The notes beneath the pieces were generated by a model. It did no database searches and was not told the origin of the DNA. It saw only the letters and a program-made list of their open reading frames with translations. A DNA stretch of 64,000 nucleotides from Mytilus trossulus. Its lineage: Eukaryota; Mollusca; Bivalvia; Mytilida; Mytilidae. Both the position numbers and the translations under genes were made by a program. Location: assembly GCF_036588685.1 (NCBI RefSeq), contig NC_086383.1, positions 33,979,671 through 34,043,670 on the forward strand. Reading direction: 5' to 3'. Positions 22,267 to 33,180 of this stretch are shown piece after piece (position 1 is the first letter of the stretch; the number at the start of each line of letters is the position of its first letter).

Positions 22267-22456
22267 AGTAATATAGTAACAGTGACAATAACCCATTTAG
22301 TGCTATCAACCGGAGCAGCAGTACTAGATGAAGAGAGTATATGCAAACTGTTTGTCTCGTACAACTTCCTAGGAATCAGGCTAGAGGAACTAGAAACTCC
22401 GTTTTCTCTACCTAAACCAAAGGCAGAACAACCTATCAATTTTAACTACAGCAAAA
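22267..22456 (+). CDS. RPGRIP1L: RPGRIP1L-like protein, exon n-3 (C-terminal C2 domain)
   Basis: First of four consecutive exons encoding the C-terminal C2-type domain of an RPGRIP1/RPGRIP1L family protein. RPGRIP1L is a scaffold of the ciliary transition zone (nephronophthisis/Joubert module) that helps gate proteins into cilia. The exon reads SNIVTVTITHLVLS, KLFVSYNFLGIRLEELETPF and SLPKPKAEQPINFNYSK. The vertebrate proteins have the same ETP.SL.KP.....I.F..SK arrangement. The acceptor is 'aatttcag|AGT' and the donor 'AAAA|gtaagt' (phase 1). No start codon is involved; the GTG used by an ORF finder lies inside the exon. Earlier exons, which should encode coiled coils and a second C2 domain, were not found in the window. 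Confidence 0.85.
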
Positions 22457-22950
22457 GTAAGTGTAAATCAATTTCATTTCGTCTGCGATTGATTTGTTTA
22501 ACATGTTTCCACTTTCACAGTTGATCACAGTGTTTCTTCTGAACAAAAAATATTGTTTAGCAAACTAGGTTTATTTGAAGGGGAGTCAATAAACTTTAAT
22601 TTGCAATTGCTGTTTATGTTTCGATTACATCTAACAATAGATGGGCTGGTGATATAAATTGGTCAAATATGAAAGACAGAATATTATTTTTATGCTGTAT
22701 ATCTGATTTTTGTTGTTGTTAGTTACATGTTTATTAAAAGTTGTTCATTAGAGTATGCCTCTATAATTAAGGGAACTCTTCATCGATTGAAGAGTTTGTG
22801 AAATCTACTGCATTTTATGCTAAATTATAAGGGTGTGTTTAAGAATTATATAACCATGGAATAGCTTTTCACCAAGACAATGAGGTTGAAAACGAACAAG
22901 TACGTTGCTATCGAATGACCTAGATATTAACAAATGAGTTTGTTTTACAG

Positions 22951-23035
22951 CATTCAATGTAGACATGGCTAAGCATTACCCTAAGAGACAATACCTAGCT
23001 GGAATGTTGTTACCTGATGACCCTGATGGTGGCAG
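22951..23035 (+). CDS. RPGRIP1L: RPGRIP1L-like protein, exon n-2
   Basis: 85-nt exon after 'tgttttacag', joining in phase 1 to give TFNVDMAKHYPKRQYLAGML and LPDDPDGG. This aligns with the conserved segment before the GQDP turn of the vertebrate C2 domain. It ends GGCAG|gtttgt (phase 2). Confidence 0.85.
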
Positions 23036-23564
23036 GTTTGTACCCTATATACTTTTTACACTTGATAAATTAAATTCCGGTTCACATGACACATTTCTTT
23101 GTACCACATACTTATCTTAATAGTTCAGAAATTGAGTTTCATTTATTTATATAATAGGAATTATTATGCCCTCAAGGTAGCTGCGGGGGCAATACATTTT
23201 ACCCAAAATCGGTTTCTGTTCTTTAACTTTATCACCTAGTATTATGAAACATATACTCAATGCTTATTACCACAAAATACAGATCAAGTTTGCATTTTGG
23301 TGGCGTCACTGTTATCGTTTTAGAATTATTCCCCTTTACAAATTTGAAAACTGATGAATTTTACGTTACTGTTCTCTAACTGTAGTTTTCCTCAAACATA
23401 TGTTATACAACTTGTTCACAATGCTTATGACTTCTAAACACAGATCAATATTGAATGTTGATGGTGTCACTTTCAATGTTCTAGAGTTTAAAAATGAAAA
23501 ATTGCAAAATTTGAATTTTTCGTTCTCTATCTTAAGTGTGCCTAAAGCAAATGGTATGAATAAT

Positions 23565-23950
23565 AAAAGCAACAGTAGTATACCGCTGTTCAAAACTCAT
23601 AAATCCATGGACAAAAAACAAAATCGGGGTAACAAACCAAAACCGAGCGAAACGCATTAAATATAAGAGGAGAACAACGACACAACACCGAAACGCAACA
23701 CACACAGACACAGACCAATCATCAGACAAAACACCACGAGAATAACAAATATAACATGAAAACCAAATACATGAATTTGGGATAGACAAGTACCGTGCCA
23801 CGTCTTATCTCAATATCTCAAAAATAAGAGAAAACACAAACGACTCAACGTTAAAATGCAACACACAGAGAAACGAACAATATTATAACAATGACCATCT
23901 TCCTGACTTGGTACAGGACACTTTTAAAGGGGAATAAAAGTGGTGGGTGA
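23565..23950 (+). repeat. Dispersed mussel repeat R2 (copy 2) in RPGRIP1L intron
   Basis: 'aaagcaacagtagtataccg', 'tgttcaaaactcataaatcc', 'atggacaaaaaacaaaatcg', 'taagaggagaacaacgacac', 'gggatagacaagtaccgtg' and 'cttcctgacttggtacagga' follow in the order typical of this abundant mussel repeat. It is non-coding; the 86- and 89-codon frames across it are incidental. Confidence 0.65.
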
Positions 23951-24069
23951 AACTTGAACAAAATGCTAATCAACACAAAAACAGATGGTGGCGGCACTTT
24001 ACCGTTCTAGAGTGATTGTTGATGCTGATCCAAATAGTTACTTATGTATATCTGCAGGGTCTTTTGATA

Positions 24070-24475
24070 ATCTTTAATGAGCTCCAAGATAATAGTATTT
24101 CCCCCCCCCCCCCCGGATAATCGTACGTGAGCCCCCATATAATAGAGAAAGTATATATTTTTTCGGGATTTGTTACACTTTTGTACGTGAGACCCTTCAG
24201 ATAATAGATAAAGTATATTCGTTTTCAGGATTCGTTTCACCTTTGTAAGTGAGCCCCCAGATAATAGATAAAGTATATTTTCTCAGGATTCGTTTCACAA
24301 TTGTGAATGAGCACTCAGATACAAGATACAAGATAAAGTATATTTTGTTTCAGTTTTCGTTTCACTGTTGTTAGTGAGTCCCTAGATAATAGATAAAGTA
24401 TATTTTTGTTTCAGGATTCGTTTCACTTGTTTTAGTGAGCCTTTTTATAATAAATTAAGTATATTTTTGTTTCAG
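24070..24475 (+). repeat. Minisatellite made from the acceptor and start of the next RPGRIP1L exon
   Basis: About six units of 58-67 bp. Each has an acceptor-like 'tttttgtttcag', the first bases of the real exon 'gattcgtttcac', 'gtgagcccccag', and then 'ataatagataaagtata'. Unit starts are near 24167, 24229, 24287, 24354, 24415, and finally the true exon at 24476. The units carry in-frame TAA after the exon-like part, so they cannot be coding repeats. The unit at 24229 also has a perfect GTAAGT (24245-24250). The left end includes a C tract of about 14 bases near 24102. Confidence 0.85.
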
Positions 24476-24609
24476 GATTCGTTTCACAGTTGTTAGTGAG
24501 CCCCCAGAAGATGATGACGAGGGAGAATGTGAAGATATTGGTATTGCATTTGTCAGTGTCCGAGATATATTAATTAACCATAAAGATGTCATAGACCATG
24601 ATATTCCAA
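24476..24609 (+). CDS. RPGRIP1L: RPGRIP1L-like protein, exon n-1
   Basis: 134-nt exon starting G-ATT-CGT and giving (R)IRFTVVSEPPEDDDEGECE, then DIGIAFVSVRDIL and HKDVIDHDIP. The F.VVS.P....EC...G.A...V.DI pattern is that of the RPGRIP1L C-terminal C2 domain. The donor is 'CCAA|gtaagt' (phase 1). Its acceptor is the last of a series of near-identical acceptors in the minisatellite. Confidence 0.9.
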
Positions 24610-25602
24610 GTAAGTACAATTCATTTTCCTGAGAGAACTGATTAATGAAAATTGACATAGATCTTGGTATTCCAGCAACAGAATATTTGCCTAATTATAT
24701 ACTTAGAAATGTGAAACATGACAAAGTGTAAGTTTCCCATAAGGAAAAAGAATGGCTGAGTATGGGTCTTTTTTAAAACATGACTTTTTTTTTAGATGAA
24801 CGAATAAAGAATAAGTATTTCATAGAATGATACTTTTAATTACAACATTTGATAACTGTGGAAATGTATCTCTTAGGTCCTTATGTTTTTTTTAAAACTA
24901 TTTGCAGACCATAGAGCTACATATTTTTGAAATCGTTCAGAATTGCTACTCAGGTTCAGGTCACACTTATTGTCCCAAAATGTTTTTTTTTACCGTTCAT
25001 TGTTCGCCTATTTTGTTCAGCCATATTGAATCTCGTCGTGAAGTAACTAAAAACAAGAAAAAAGAACATTTGTTTGATAGAAAATCAATGCCGAAAAATA
25101 TGGGCTACACAATGATATTCCTAGTAGGAACACTGGCTGTAGTAAGAAACCAATCACCCTCTCCTCCAAAAAAACCACCCACCCAATAATATGATTGAGA
25201 GATATAAGTTCGTCCTGCCTGCGGTGTGCAGATACAGTCATGTTTTATTGAACAGATCCCTTTCTCATATACTATAATCACTAAGTCAACTTTATAGGGT
25301 ATATATAATGTCTGCACGGAATATCATATCTACTTGGCAGTGTTCATTCTAACCTTGGTGTCGTATTGTTGGTGCAGTGGTCAACATTAGGTTCGTTATA
25401 AGGTCTGTTTCTCTATTATTATTCACCACAGTGTAATTATATTGGGGCATAAAATGGTTGTCTGGTTTTCATGTCTGTATGGTAGGTTAAATTTACTTTC
25501 ACCTCATTTTCGCGGTAGTTTGGTCACTCACATAAAAAATTCTTAGATAGTGAATCAACAATGTGTATGTTAGTATTGTATGATTTTTTAAATTTAATAT
25601 GA

Positions 25603-25646
25603 GCGTCACTGATGAGTCTCATGTAGACGAAACGTGCGTCTGGCGT
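25603..25646 (+). ncRNA. Hammerhead ribozyme, type I
   Basis: Self-cleaving RNA motif. Stem I is GCGTCA (25603-25608) with TGGCGT (25641-25646), including G-U pairs. The core box CTGATGA is at 25609-25615. Stem II is GTCT/AGAC (25616-25619 and 25625-25628) with a five-base loop, followed by GAAA (25629-25632). A very short stem III (ACG.. ..CGT) precedes the cleavage position after C25640. All invariant core bases are present. It sits in an intron of the RPGRIP1L-like gene, on the same strand, inside a mussel repeat whose 3' part reads 'ttctgatacctt'. Such ribozymes occur in small retrozyme-like and Penelope elements of animals. Confidence 0.8.
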
Positions 25647-26002
25647 ACAAAATTATAATTCTGATACCTTAGATAACTATTGTAGTTAGTTTGAATTAGA
25701 AAATATTAGTAGCCATTTTGGATAAGTGGTCAACTGAAGCGTACCTAAGGGTTTTTGTTGAAGACTTTTTGGAACCTTCGGCTGTTTTCTGCTCTTTGGT
25801 TAGATTAATGTCTCTTTGACACGGTCCCCATTTCCATTCTCATTATTTTTTTTATCTATAATAATAAGAAGTGTTAATGTCAGTTGTTGACTGTAACCAA
25901 ATTGTCTAGGAAACACATATGTTTGGTAATACTTTATTTTAAATACATTGTACAACATCAGGAAAACACAATGAGTTAGATATATTTTCTTTATATTTTC
26001 AG

Positions 26003-26115
26003 TATTTGATGCTAAAAATGAAAAGAAGAAAATAGGAGCATTAAATGTAACTGTCCAATGTCTGTCAGCTTTAGAAGCTATAGAGAAAGAAATGCAGATC
26101 GACGGCACATTTTGA
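26003..26115 (+). CDS. RPGRIP1L: RPGRIP1L-like protein, last exon
   Basis: After 'atattttcag' the exon completes an ATA codon and reads FDAKNEKKKIGALNVTVQCL, then SALEAIEKEMQIDGTF and a TGA at 26113-26115. The IG.L.V..Q...AL.AI.KEM ending is the conserved C-terminus of the RPGRIP1L C2 domain. The first AATAAA downstream is at 26681, inside a dispersed repeat. Total coding in the window is 173 codons plus the stop. Confidence 0.9.
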
Positions 26116-26459
26116 AAATAGAACATTTACTGAGACAACAAAAACAGACATAAAAATTATAAGATTGTCAATGATATGTGGAAAATAGAAAGCTGATCAA
26201 AGTAATGATAGGACATTTTGTAAATGTGCTTACCTTATTAGTACTTTTGAACAGCTATATAAGAGAAAATGATGATTGTATTGGTTTGCATCATTTGTTT
26301 TCTTTTTAACTTTGTTTTTAAATTAAGTGCTTAGATTTCGTTGATGCCAAAGTATTTAAAAAAAGATTGAATACTTGTATAACAGCATTTTTCTGTTCAT
26401 CATGTTTAGATTTTGAGCGGATGAAAGCCTTTTTTATTAATAATTCATCAGATTTTTTA

Positions 26460-26880
26460 AAACATATGAGCTTTTTTTCAACTGATATTTATAGTTCGTT
26501 CTCATGTTGTACTGGTATACCACAGTCCCAGATTAAGGGGAGGGTTGGGATCCCGCTTACATGTTTAACCCCACCACATTATTTATGTTTGTGTCTGTCC
26601 CAAGTCAGGAGCCTGTAAATCAGTGGTTGTCGTTTGTTTTTGTGTTACATATTTGTTTTTCGTTCATTTTTTTTTATATAAATAAAGCCGTTAGTTTTCT
26701 CGTTTGAATTTTTTACATTGTCATATCGGTGCCTTTTATAGCTGACTATGCGGTATGGGCTTTGCCCATTGTTGAAGGCCGTACGGTGACCTATAGTTGT
26801 TAATATCTGTGTCATTTTGGTCCCCTTGTGGACAGTTCTCTTATTGGTAACATACCACATCTTTTTTTTTATTATATATA
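26460..26880. repeat. Dispersed repeat R4
   Basis: Carries 'gggttgggatcccgcttaca', 'tgtgtctgtcccaagtcagg', 'ttgtttttgtgttacata', 'agctgactatgcggtatggg', 'ttgttgaaggccgtacggtg' and 'ggacagttctcttattgg'. This block is familiar from many bivalve transcripts. A diverged opposite-strand copy is at 28395-28600. It lies directly 3' of a LINE remnant on the minus strand and may include that element's 3' end. Confidence 0.6.
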
Positions 26881-26884
26881 GTAT

Positions 26885-27297
26885 TTATTTATTAAAAACA
26901 TATTCAATAAAACCTTCACAAATTGTGGATATCTGCCCAGTCCATCCATAACTGCCGGATTTGTTGCTCTTTTACTTAATTCAAGTCTAAATTTACTAAA
27001 GCTCAATTGAGCCTTCTCTACTGCCAATTATTCGCAAAGTGTATGAAATAGTGACCCCATTGAGTGTTTATAGTTCATGTCATCCCATATTTCACTGCCA
27101 TACATTAAGACATATTTCACTGTTTGGTAAAATACAAGGATTTTTTGGTTTTTGTTTGTGATCTGAAAATATTTTTTGATAATTGATAAGGCCTTGTCCC
27201 CCTTTTTGTACATTTCATGTTTCGCATCAGCATTCTGTAAATTATCTAAATGAAACTGAATAAGAGGAAGTATTGTACCGATAAGATCAGGTATCAA
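26885..27297 (-). pseudogene. LINE reverse transcriptase, C-terminal remnant
   Basis: Minus-strand frame with KGDKALSIIKKYFQITNK, VFYQTVKYVLMYGSEIWDDM and, after a stop and frameshift, FSKFRLELSKRATNPAVMDG and LGRYPQFVKVLLNMF. The pattern KA...IKKYF.......LF.....  LYGSEIW followed by LSK....AV...LGRYP is the region downstream of the catalytic domain in non-LTR retrotransposon proteins of RTE/CR1-like type. The catalytic palm is missing and the frame is broken, so the copy is 5'-truncated and dead. Confidence 0.75.
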
Positions 27298-27309
27298 AAA
27301 ACAACTTAA

Positions 27310-28390
27310 TGTAACACTAACACTGAAACGTACATTTACATAAAGTTGACCTTAAAACAGATAAAATAGACACTGACAGTATTTGTGTTACCATGAAATT
27401 ACCACTGAACACAACTGATTACATGAGTTTCCTTCACAAGCATCATTTTAAATCATGCCAAATTATATGAGTGAATTTTCCAAGTCCAAGGTCCCTAGCT
27501 CTGACAATATTTATCAGACCGAAACAAAAATTCGAACTTGATCTGTAACTTGTCATAAAGATATACAAAATATCAATTAGTATCTTCAAGCACGACGAAA
27601 AAAGTGTGAGGTTAATTTAGGCAGAGGGGTGATGAAGGATATCTTTTGTGGCGAAAATGAGGTTGATTATTTAACAAACTATTAGATCAAGACCGGAGTA
27701 GGTCCCAGCTTGGCAGTCAGTGCAACCTCCATATTTATTAACATTTCTTTATGTTCCACTGTTGACCAATTCAACAAGCTTTGAAAATGAGATGAGTTAT
27801 CTATTTTTGACTTTTAATTTTACATACACTAAATTCATATAAAAGATAACAGTGACTGTGTATTCCAACCCCTGTGTATGATTGGCTCAATGTCAAACAG
27901 AAATGTTCATATCTTATACATGTAGTTGAAAACATAGAAGAAGAATGTCAAATTTGTTTTTCAGTCAGGCAAACGCTATTCAAAATATTGATGACGTCAA
28001 GAAAGGCTATTTTATTTTGCCTTGCGCTTCACTATTGCAAAAAATTACAATAGTCTTTCAATACATCATTTGGACTAGATATAAACAAACCATAAAACAG
28101 TTTGGCACAGAATGTTCTTGCCTTTTTACATATTTGCTTTTTTAGTATGTTTTATGCAAGATATTTAACATCCATTTAGAGATACTTTTTATCAGGTAAA
28201 ACACATTTATATATGTAATCACACCCCAATTTCGTTTTTTTGTTTTATAACACAATAAGACATTATTGTTCTTATGATACATAGTCGATGCACTGTATAT
28301 AAAACTCACTCTTCAAAAAGGAAGTATGGTAAAATAAAAGACCATTACTTTTGGTGATGTTGAAAACATGTTGGTACGGGACAGTAAATA
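27310..28390. other. Intergenic, nothing recognised
   Basis: AT-rich. 'gaccggagtaggtcccag' near 27693 is a scrap resembling the end of the element at 9338. The 66-codon frame at 27945 has no recognisable content. Confidence 0.4.
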
Positions 28391-28394
28391 TAAA

Positions 28395-28600
28395 AAAAGA
28401 AGATGTGGTATGATTGCAAATGAGAAAGTTTATCTCAAGAGACAAAATGAAACGGAAATTTACAACTTGTGGTCAACATATTGCCTTCAACAAAGCCCAT
28501 ACAAAAAGCATATTTTACATATGAAAAGAAATGATAAAGCAATTTTTTCAATACGGTACGTGATGATAAATCTTTTTTCCACGTGTTTCGTATTGTACAA
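28395..28600. repeat. Diverged copy of repeat R4, opposite strand
   Basis: 'aagaagatgtggtatgattg', 'gagacaaaatgaaacggaaa', 'tttacaac', 'gccttcaacaaagcccatac' reproduce, in reverse orientation, the end of the repeat at 26640-26870. The 81-codon frame here is repeat sequence. Confidence 0.55.
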
Positions 28601-29015
28601 AATGGTTAATTAACATGGTATGAAATGACAAATTCATGCTACGAATTAGTAATTTAAGGTGAGAAATGGCAAAGGTAAAAAAAAAAAAACGGATTTCATC
28701 TAGAGTTTTAACAAATCAATTAAAAGATTTATCCAAAAATAAAATCTAAACACAAAAAAAAATATATAAAAGCACGCATTAATGGCGATTCAAAATTCAT
28801 TACGTTTATTTATATAACAATCGATGAAATATTACACTTTCCTCTTTTACATCAATAGTAAATACATGAAATACTATATCACATTTCTACAATTGTCACG
28901 TAAGCATGTAATATGTTTCCATGTTGGTTTCTAGTATCGCTTCTTGGAATTTGTATTCTCGGAAACTTGTGGAGCATAATTTTTTTTCTGCACATTTGCC
29001 TGCTAACATGACAAA

Positions 29016-29406
29016 ATGATTACTAGTAGTTGCTTCTACATTCTTTTGGTTTGGTCTGCTACTTCATCATTAGCCATGGAGAAAAATTGTTCGGAAGAAT
29101 CATCAAACAAATCTACCGAAAGTCCTTGCTTATGGACGATGATAAAACGACTTGTCAGTTTAAACGAATTCGTGAATATCAGTAATCAGAATAGTTTAGC
29201 AATAAACAAAGTCGAAGGAAAGCTAGAGAAAGATGAAGACATTAAAACGAAAGTCAAAAGTTTGGAAGATTGCTGTAAAAAACAAAAGGCACAGATAACA
29301 AGTTTAGTATCGAATTTTGGTACACAAAAGAGAGAATGCAGAAGTATTCAAACTAAACAAACTGCAATGGTCTCTTTATTAAAAGGAAATAAGAATAAAA
29401 TGATGG
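29016..29406 (+). CDS. C-type lectin, exon 1: signal peptide and coiled-coil stalk
   Basis: Starts MITSSCFYILLVWSATSSLA, a secretion signal with a hydrophobic core and a small-residue cleavage site. It continues with NCSEESSNKS, carrying N-glycosylation sequons, and a charged heptad-like stretch (KVEGKLEKDEDIKTKVKSLE and on) expected to form a coiled coil that trimerises the lectin. The donor is uncertain: 'ATGG|gtatgc' at 29406/29407 leaves one base (phase 1) and joins in frame to exon 2 as GAA. Without splicing the frame runs on to a stop at 29495, so an unspliced product would be a 159-residue secreted coiled-coil protein. An extra small exon in the gap is possible. Confidence 0.65.
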
Positions 29407-30030
29407 GTATGCAGTTGGAAATAAATAGCTTGAAGAAAATTAAGTCTCATTGTCAATTACTTATGCATTATTGTAGAAAATATAGAATCAAATGAAACAT
29501 ATATATTTCTAAATTAATTAAATGATGCAGATGCAAGTAAGGTTAGAACAAATATTATCAATTTCACCGATTTATTGGCTAGGGAATTCAAATTTTGTAC
29601 ATTGTTTTCTATCTGTTAAAACAGACACTTTCACATACAGAAAATCACCCCAAGACAGATCTGCTATAAACGCATCAGCCAAAAACACGAACAGATATTG
29701 AGCCGTGACAATTTTTGATTTACTGCGGATTTATTTATTTTCGTAGGTACACATTTTCATAGACAGAGTTAAACTTGCACTCTCGTGAATATTTATTTTT
29801 TTTGCTTTGGCAAAGTTCTCAGTTACTACTTTTCGAAATTTATAATTCGTGTATCATTTGAAATTGTGGTTCCTTTTTGCACACAAAACCAACAAAATTG
29901 GTATCCAACGAATATTTATGAATCAACAATAACCTCAAATATATTAGTTAGTTAACCAAAAAAATGTCACCAGGAAGATATAATACATTTCAATCACATC
30001 CATCTTCAATGTCTAACATTTTGTTTTCAG

Positions 30031-30119
30031 AAAGTTTGTCATGTCCCGACGACTGGGTGACTTTCTCGGGTCACTGTTATTGGTTCGTGTATAGAAATGT
30101 GACATGGAATATTGCAAAG
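30031..30119 (+). CDS. C-type lectin, exon 2: start of the lectin domain
   Basis: After 'ttgttttcag' the exon reads SLSCPDDWVTFSGHCYWFVY and RNVTWNIAK: the paired cysteines and W.....CY at the start of a long-form C-type lectin domain. It ends 'GCAAAG|gtaatt' in phase 0. Confidence 0.9.
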
Positions 30120-30577
30120 GTAATTCAAACTAGATCTATCACTTTCAGTTTATATGACCTCGTAGAAATTGTTCTTCTTATAATTTAATATCCTTATTGA
30201 GCCATAAAGACCAAATTATGCAAAATATGTTCACATACGATATTAAGGTCAATATCACAATAAACAAGCGATTGTAGATTTTTATTTTGATGACACATTC
30301 GTTGAAATGTCTAAGATTTTGCAAATACATCAAATTCGAAAAAAAACTTTGTCTACAACTTGTCTCTGGCTTTAGACAAAAAACAACCAATTCAATGTAA
30401 TCAAATTTATATCTGTTCTTCCCCTTTAGTTAAATTGTAGTTTGTTTAAATTATTTTACCGTTACATCTTGACCATGCCTACTTATACCTGCATATTAAC
30501 ACTAATATAAAATGTCTATGTTGAATCTTTGGAAATTTGAAAAAAGCTTCATCATGTTTTTTTTTGTTTTCTTGTAG

Positions 30578-30659
30578 AAAAACTGCCAACAAAAAGGTGG
30601 TTATTTGGCAACGGTTGACAGTGTAGCAGAGAACTCATGGTTAATTTCTAAATTGCAAG
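30578..30659 (+). CDS. C-type lectin, exon 3
   Basis: After 'ttcttgtag': KNCQQKGGYLATVDSVAENS and WLISKLQ. This holds the conserved C......GG.LA.V....E segment, helix alpha2 of the fold. It ends phase 1 at 'CAAG|gtattt'. Confidence 0.9.
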
Positions 30660-30769
30660 GTATTTTCTATTGATTTATTCTTATTGGACGAATGTCACTT
30701 CTTGTTTAAGTATAATATGATAATCTTATATATGGCCTCAAATGTTTTCTTTTGAAGAAATGATATTAA

Positions 30770-31035
30770 CCTGAGGCCACCAATGGGTCTTAAATACAGC
30801 GAGAAAATATTGCATCTGGAGACTGGCTTCAGCTGAATCGTAAACAGTGAAAATGAACGTCATACTTATCCCGTTAACATATAAATTATTTAGAATTAAA
30901 AAAAAACAAATATACAAGATTACCTTACTTTAATTTGGACAGGCAGAAAATTGTACAGGATGAAACATGTTTTGGGAGGTCTCAACTTTCCCCCTTTACC
31001 TGTAGCCAATGCAGAATAAACAAAAAAGACATATT
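30770..31035 (-). repeat. Family A retroelement fragment in lectin intron 3
   Basis: 'aggccaccaatgggtctt', 'gaaaatgaacgtcatactt' and 'cctgtagccaatgcagaata' recur at 1920-2060, 32160-32400 and 33860-33990 as part of the 3' region of the Penelope-related family. It is non-coding here. Confidence 0.5.
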
Positions 31036-31094
31036 TTTTTTATAAATGAAACCTTTTGTTTACTAATTTATATTTGTTTTTTCTTCCTCTCAAG

Positions 31095-31336
31095 CTGAAG
31101 TATGGATAGGCCTGAACGATATCGAGACGGAAGGACAGTGGAGGTGGACGTCTGACAATACTGCAATATCCACTAGTTACTGGCAGTATCCGGAGCCAAA
31201 TGGCGAAAGGACAGAAAACTGCGTGAACTTTTGCAAAAAGACATGTCAACAGAAGGTTTATGGATGGAATGATCTCCCATGTGACTATCCAACAGGATAT
31301 GTCTGTGAAAAAACAACCTTAAACTATTACAAATAA
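31095..31336 (+). CDS. C-type lectin, exon 4: sugar-binding loop and stop
   Basis: After 'ctctcaag': AEVWIGLNDIETEGQWRWTS (the WIGL core signature), then SYWQYPEPNGERTENCVNFC with the EPN tripeptide of mannose-type calcium site 2, then VYGWNDLPCDYPTGYVCEK with the WND triplet that completes the calcium/sugar site. EPN plus WND predicts calcium-dependent binding of mannose, glucose or related sugars. Two extra cysteines (NFCKKTC) sit between the conserved ones and may form an additional disulphide. Stop at 31334-31336, so the spliced protein is about 268 residues. The AATAAA at 31332-31337 overlaps the stop codon. The likely role is secreted pattern recognition, an inference from the family. 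Confidence 0.9.
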
Positions 31337-31339
31337 AAT

Positions 31340-32084
31340 GCATTTGTTTTTTCTCTCTCAAATTTGCTTTACAATCTACATCTCTTGAATTAATACAGTG
31401 CATATTCTAATTATCAAACGTATCATATGCTTTGCTCTTCGGGTCTGGTTCCTTAGATATTTACACAATTCATTTTAAAATCATATTCAAATGTCAAACA
31501 CTTATTTAAAATTATACAAATGTGATTTTTCGTATAAGGTTTTTAGGTTACATACTAAATTTGGATGAACATGATTACAACTTTTTTTTTTTTGCAATTC
31601 AGAAGATTTATAAGAAACCTGTACTAGACACGATATGATGAAGGGCATGTTTATTCCTTACTCTAAGTAAACTCATTATAGATACCAGGACTAAATTTTG
31701 TATATTTAAATGGTTCAAAATTTGGTTGTCTAATTGATTCATACATCCTACAAATTTAACAGAATTCTTATACATATATACATAGTTAAAGATATGACAT
31801 TAACCATTAAAAAATGACTTCTCAATCAGGTCAATAATCATGATAATTACAAAAAGAGATAATCACGGCGTTAAAAAAAGGACATTGTAAATGTTCTTCA
31901 ATGAACGACAGAGGGACATAGTTTGGTCATAAAAAAAAATAATAAAAAAAAGAAATTAACAAATAATCCTACACACAGTTTGAATTTGTGGCAATTGTAA
32001 TTCAACATTACAATCCTGATTTAGAGACCAAGTTCAACCCACCATTTATATCTTTAAATGCCCTGTGCCAATTCCGGGAATTGG
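31340..32084. other. Intergenic, nothing recognised
   Basis: AT-rich sequence between the lectin gene and the next retroelement; no supported feature. Confidence 0.45.
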
Positions 32085-33180
32085 CCATTGCTATATTGAT
32101 TAAAATTGGAAAATAGGGAATGTGTCAAAGAGACGACAACTCGACCATAGAAAAAACAACAGCAGAAGGTCACCAACAGGTCTTCAATGTAGAGAGAAAT
32201 CCCCGCAACCGGAGGCGTCCTTCGGCTGGCCACTAAAAAATATATATAGTTCAGTGATAATGAACGCCATTCTAATTTCCAAATTGTACACAAGAAACTA
32301 AAATTAAAATGATACAAGACTAACAAAGGCCAGAGGCGCACAAATGCGGCGGAGTTAAACATGTTTATGAGATCTCAACCAACCCCCTATACCTCTAGTC
32401 AATGTAGAAAATAAACGCATAACAAAACGCACAGTCAAAATTCAGTTCAAGAGAAGTCCGAGTCTGATGTCAGAAGATGTAACCAAAAAAAATAAACAAA
32501 ATGACAATAATACATAAATAACAACAGACTACTGGCAGTTGACTGACATGCCAGCTCCAGACTTCAATTAATCTGATTGAAAGATTATGATTTCGTCATA
32601 CGAATATCAGGCACAATCCTTCACGTTAGGAGTTTAGTATCATATCATCATAACATATATGAGAAGAACATAACCCGTGTCATGCCAATAACTGTTTTTT
32701 GAATAAATGTGTTTAGTTCTGATGCAAAGACCCTATACGTGAATCAATATTAACGGCAAAATATGCAATTTTTGATAACCAGTATCGTAACTATATCCCT
32801 CCTTAATAAGTCTATTTAGAGGTTTTGTTAGTTTCTGAGGTGAATACTGACATTTTTTTTTGATTTATACAGAATATTTCAATAAAAAAGTGGATGTGAA
32901 ATACCTAAACGTATAAGAAGTCTGCATGTTGATCTATATTTATGAATAATGTCCTTATACCGATGATAAAATTTAGTAAATGTTTTAACTAGTTTTTAAT
33001 TTCGAAAACCCTTGTGTAACAATTTTTCGGTAATACATAAATTTCTCTCATTAAAATCTAAAAAAATGTTACATACACGAGCGGATCGTACAAGTTGAGA
33101 TATATAAACACCGTAAGATCGTGACCAGGGAACGTCACCATCTAAAAATGGATAATTAACGATAGAAAATGAAAAAAAAT
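32085..33180 (-). pseudogene. Family A Penelope-related RT, 3' part
   Basis: At 33000-33170, minus strand, reads SIVNYPFLDGDVPWSRSYGV then YISQLVRSARVCNIFLDFNE and RNLCITEKLLHKGF, followed by decayed sequence equivalent to 2130-2560 and the 3' untranslated part down to about 32085. YGVYISQL.R.AR is the family signature also found at 47391-47816. The copy is 5'-truncated and interrupted. Confidence 0.7.

Noticed and set aside
24102-24115. C tract and, at 5999-6016, a G tract as possible functional quadruplex sites
   Set aside because: They are single homopolymer runs adjacent to repeats; simple replication slippage explains them.
24902-25317. Overlapping frames of 64-95 codons in the RPGRIP1L intron
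   Set aside because: Low-complexity translations within an intron whose flanking exons join in phase without them.
32085-33180. CRISPR-like or regularly spaced repeats
   Set aside because: The repetition in this and similar regions is dispersed retroelement sequence of a eukaryotic genome, not spaced direct repeats.
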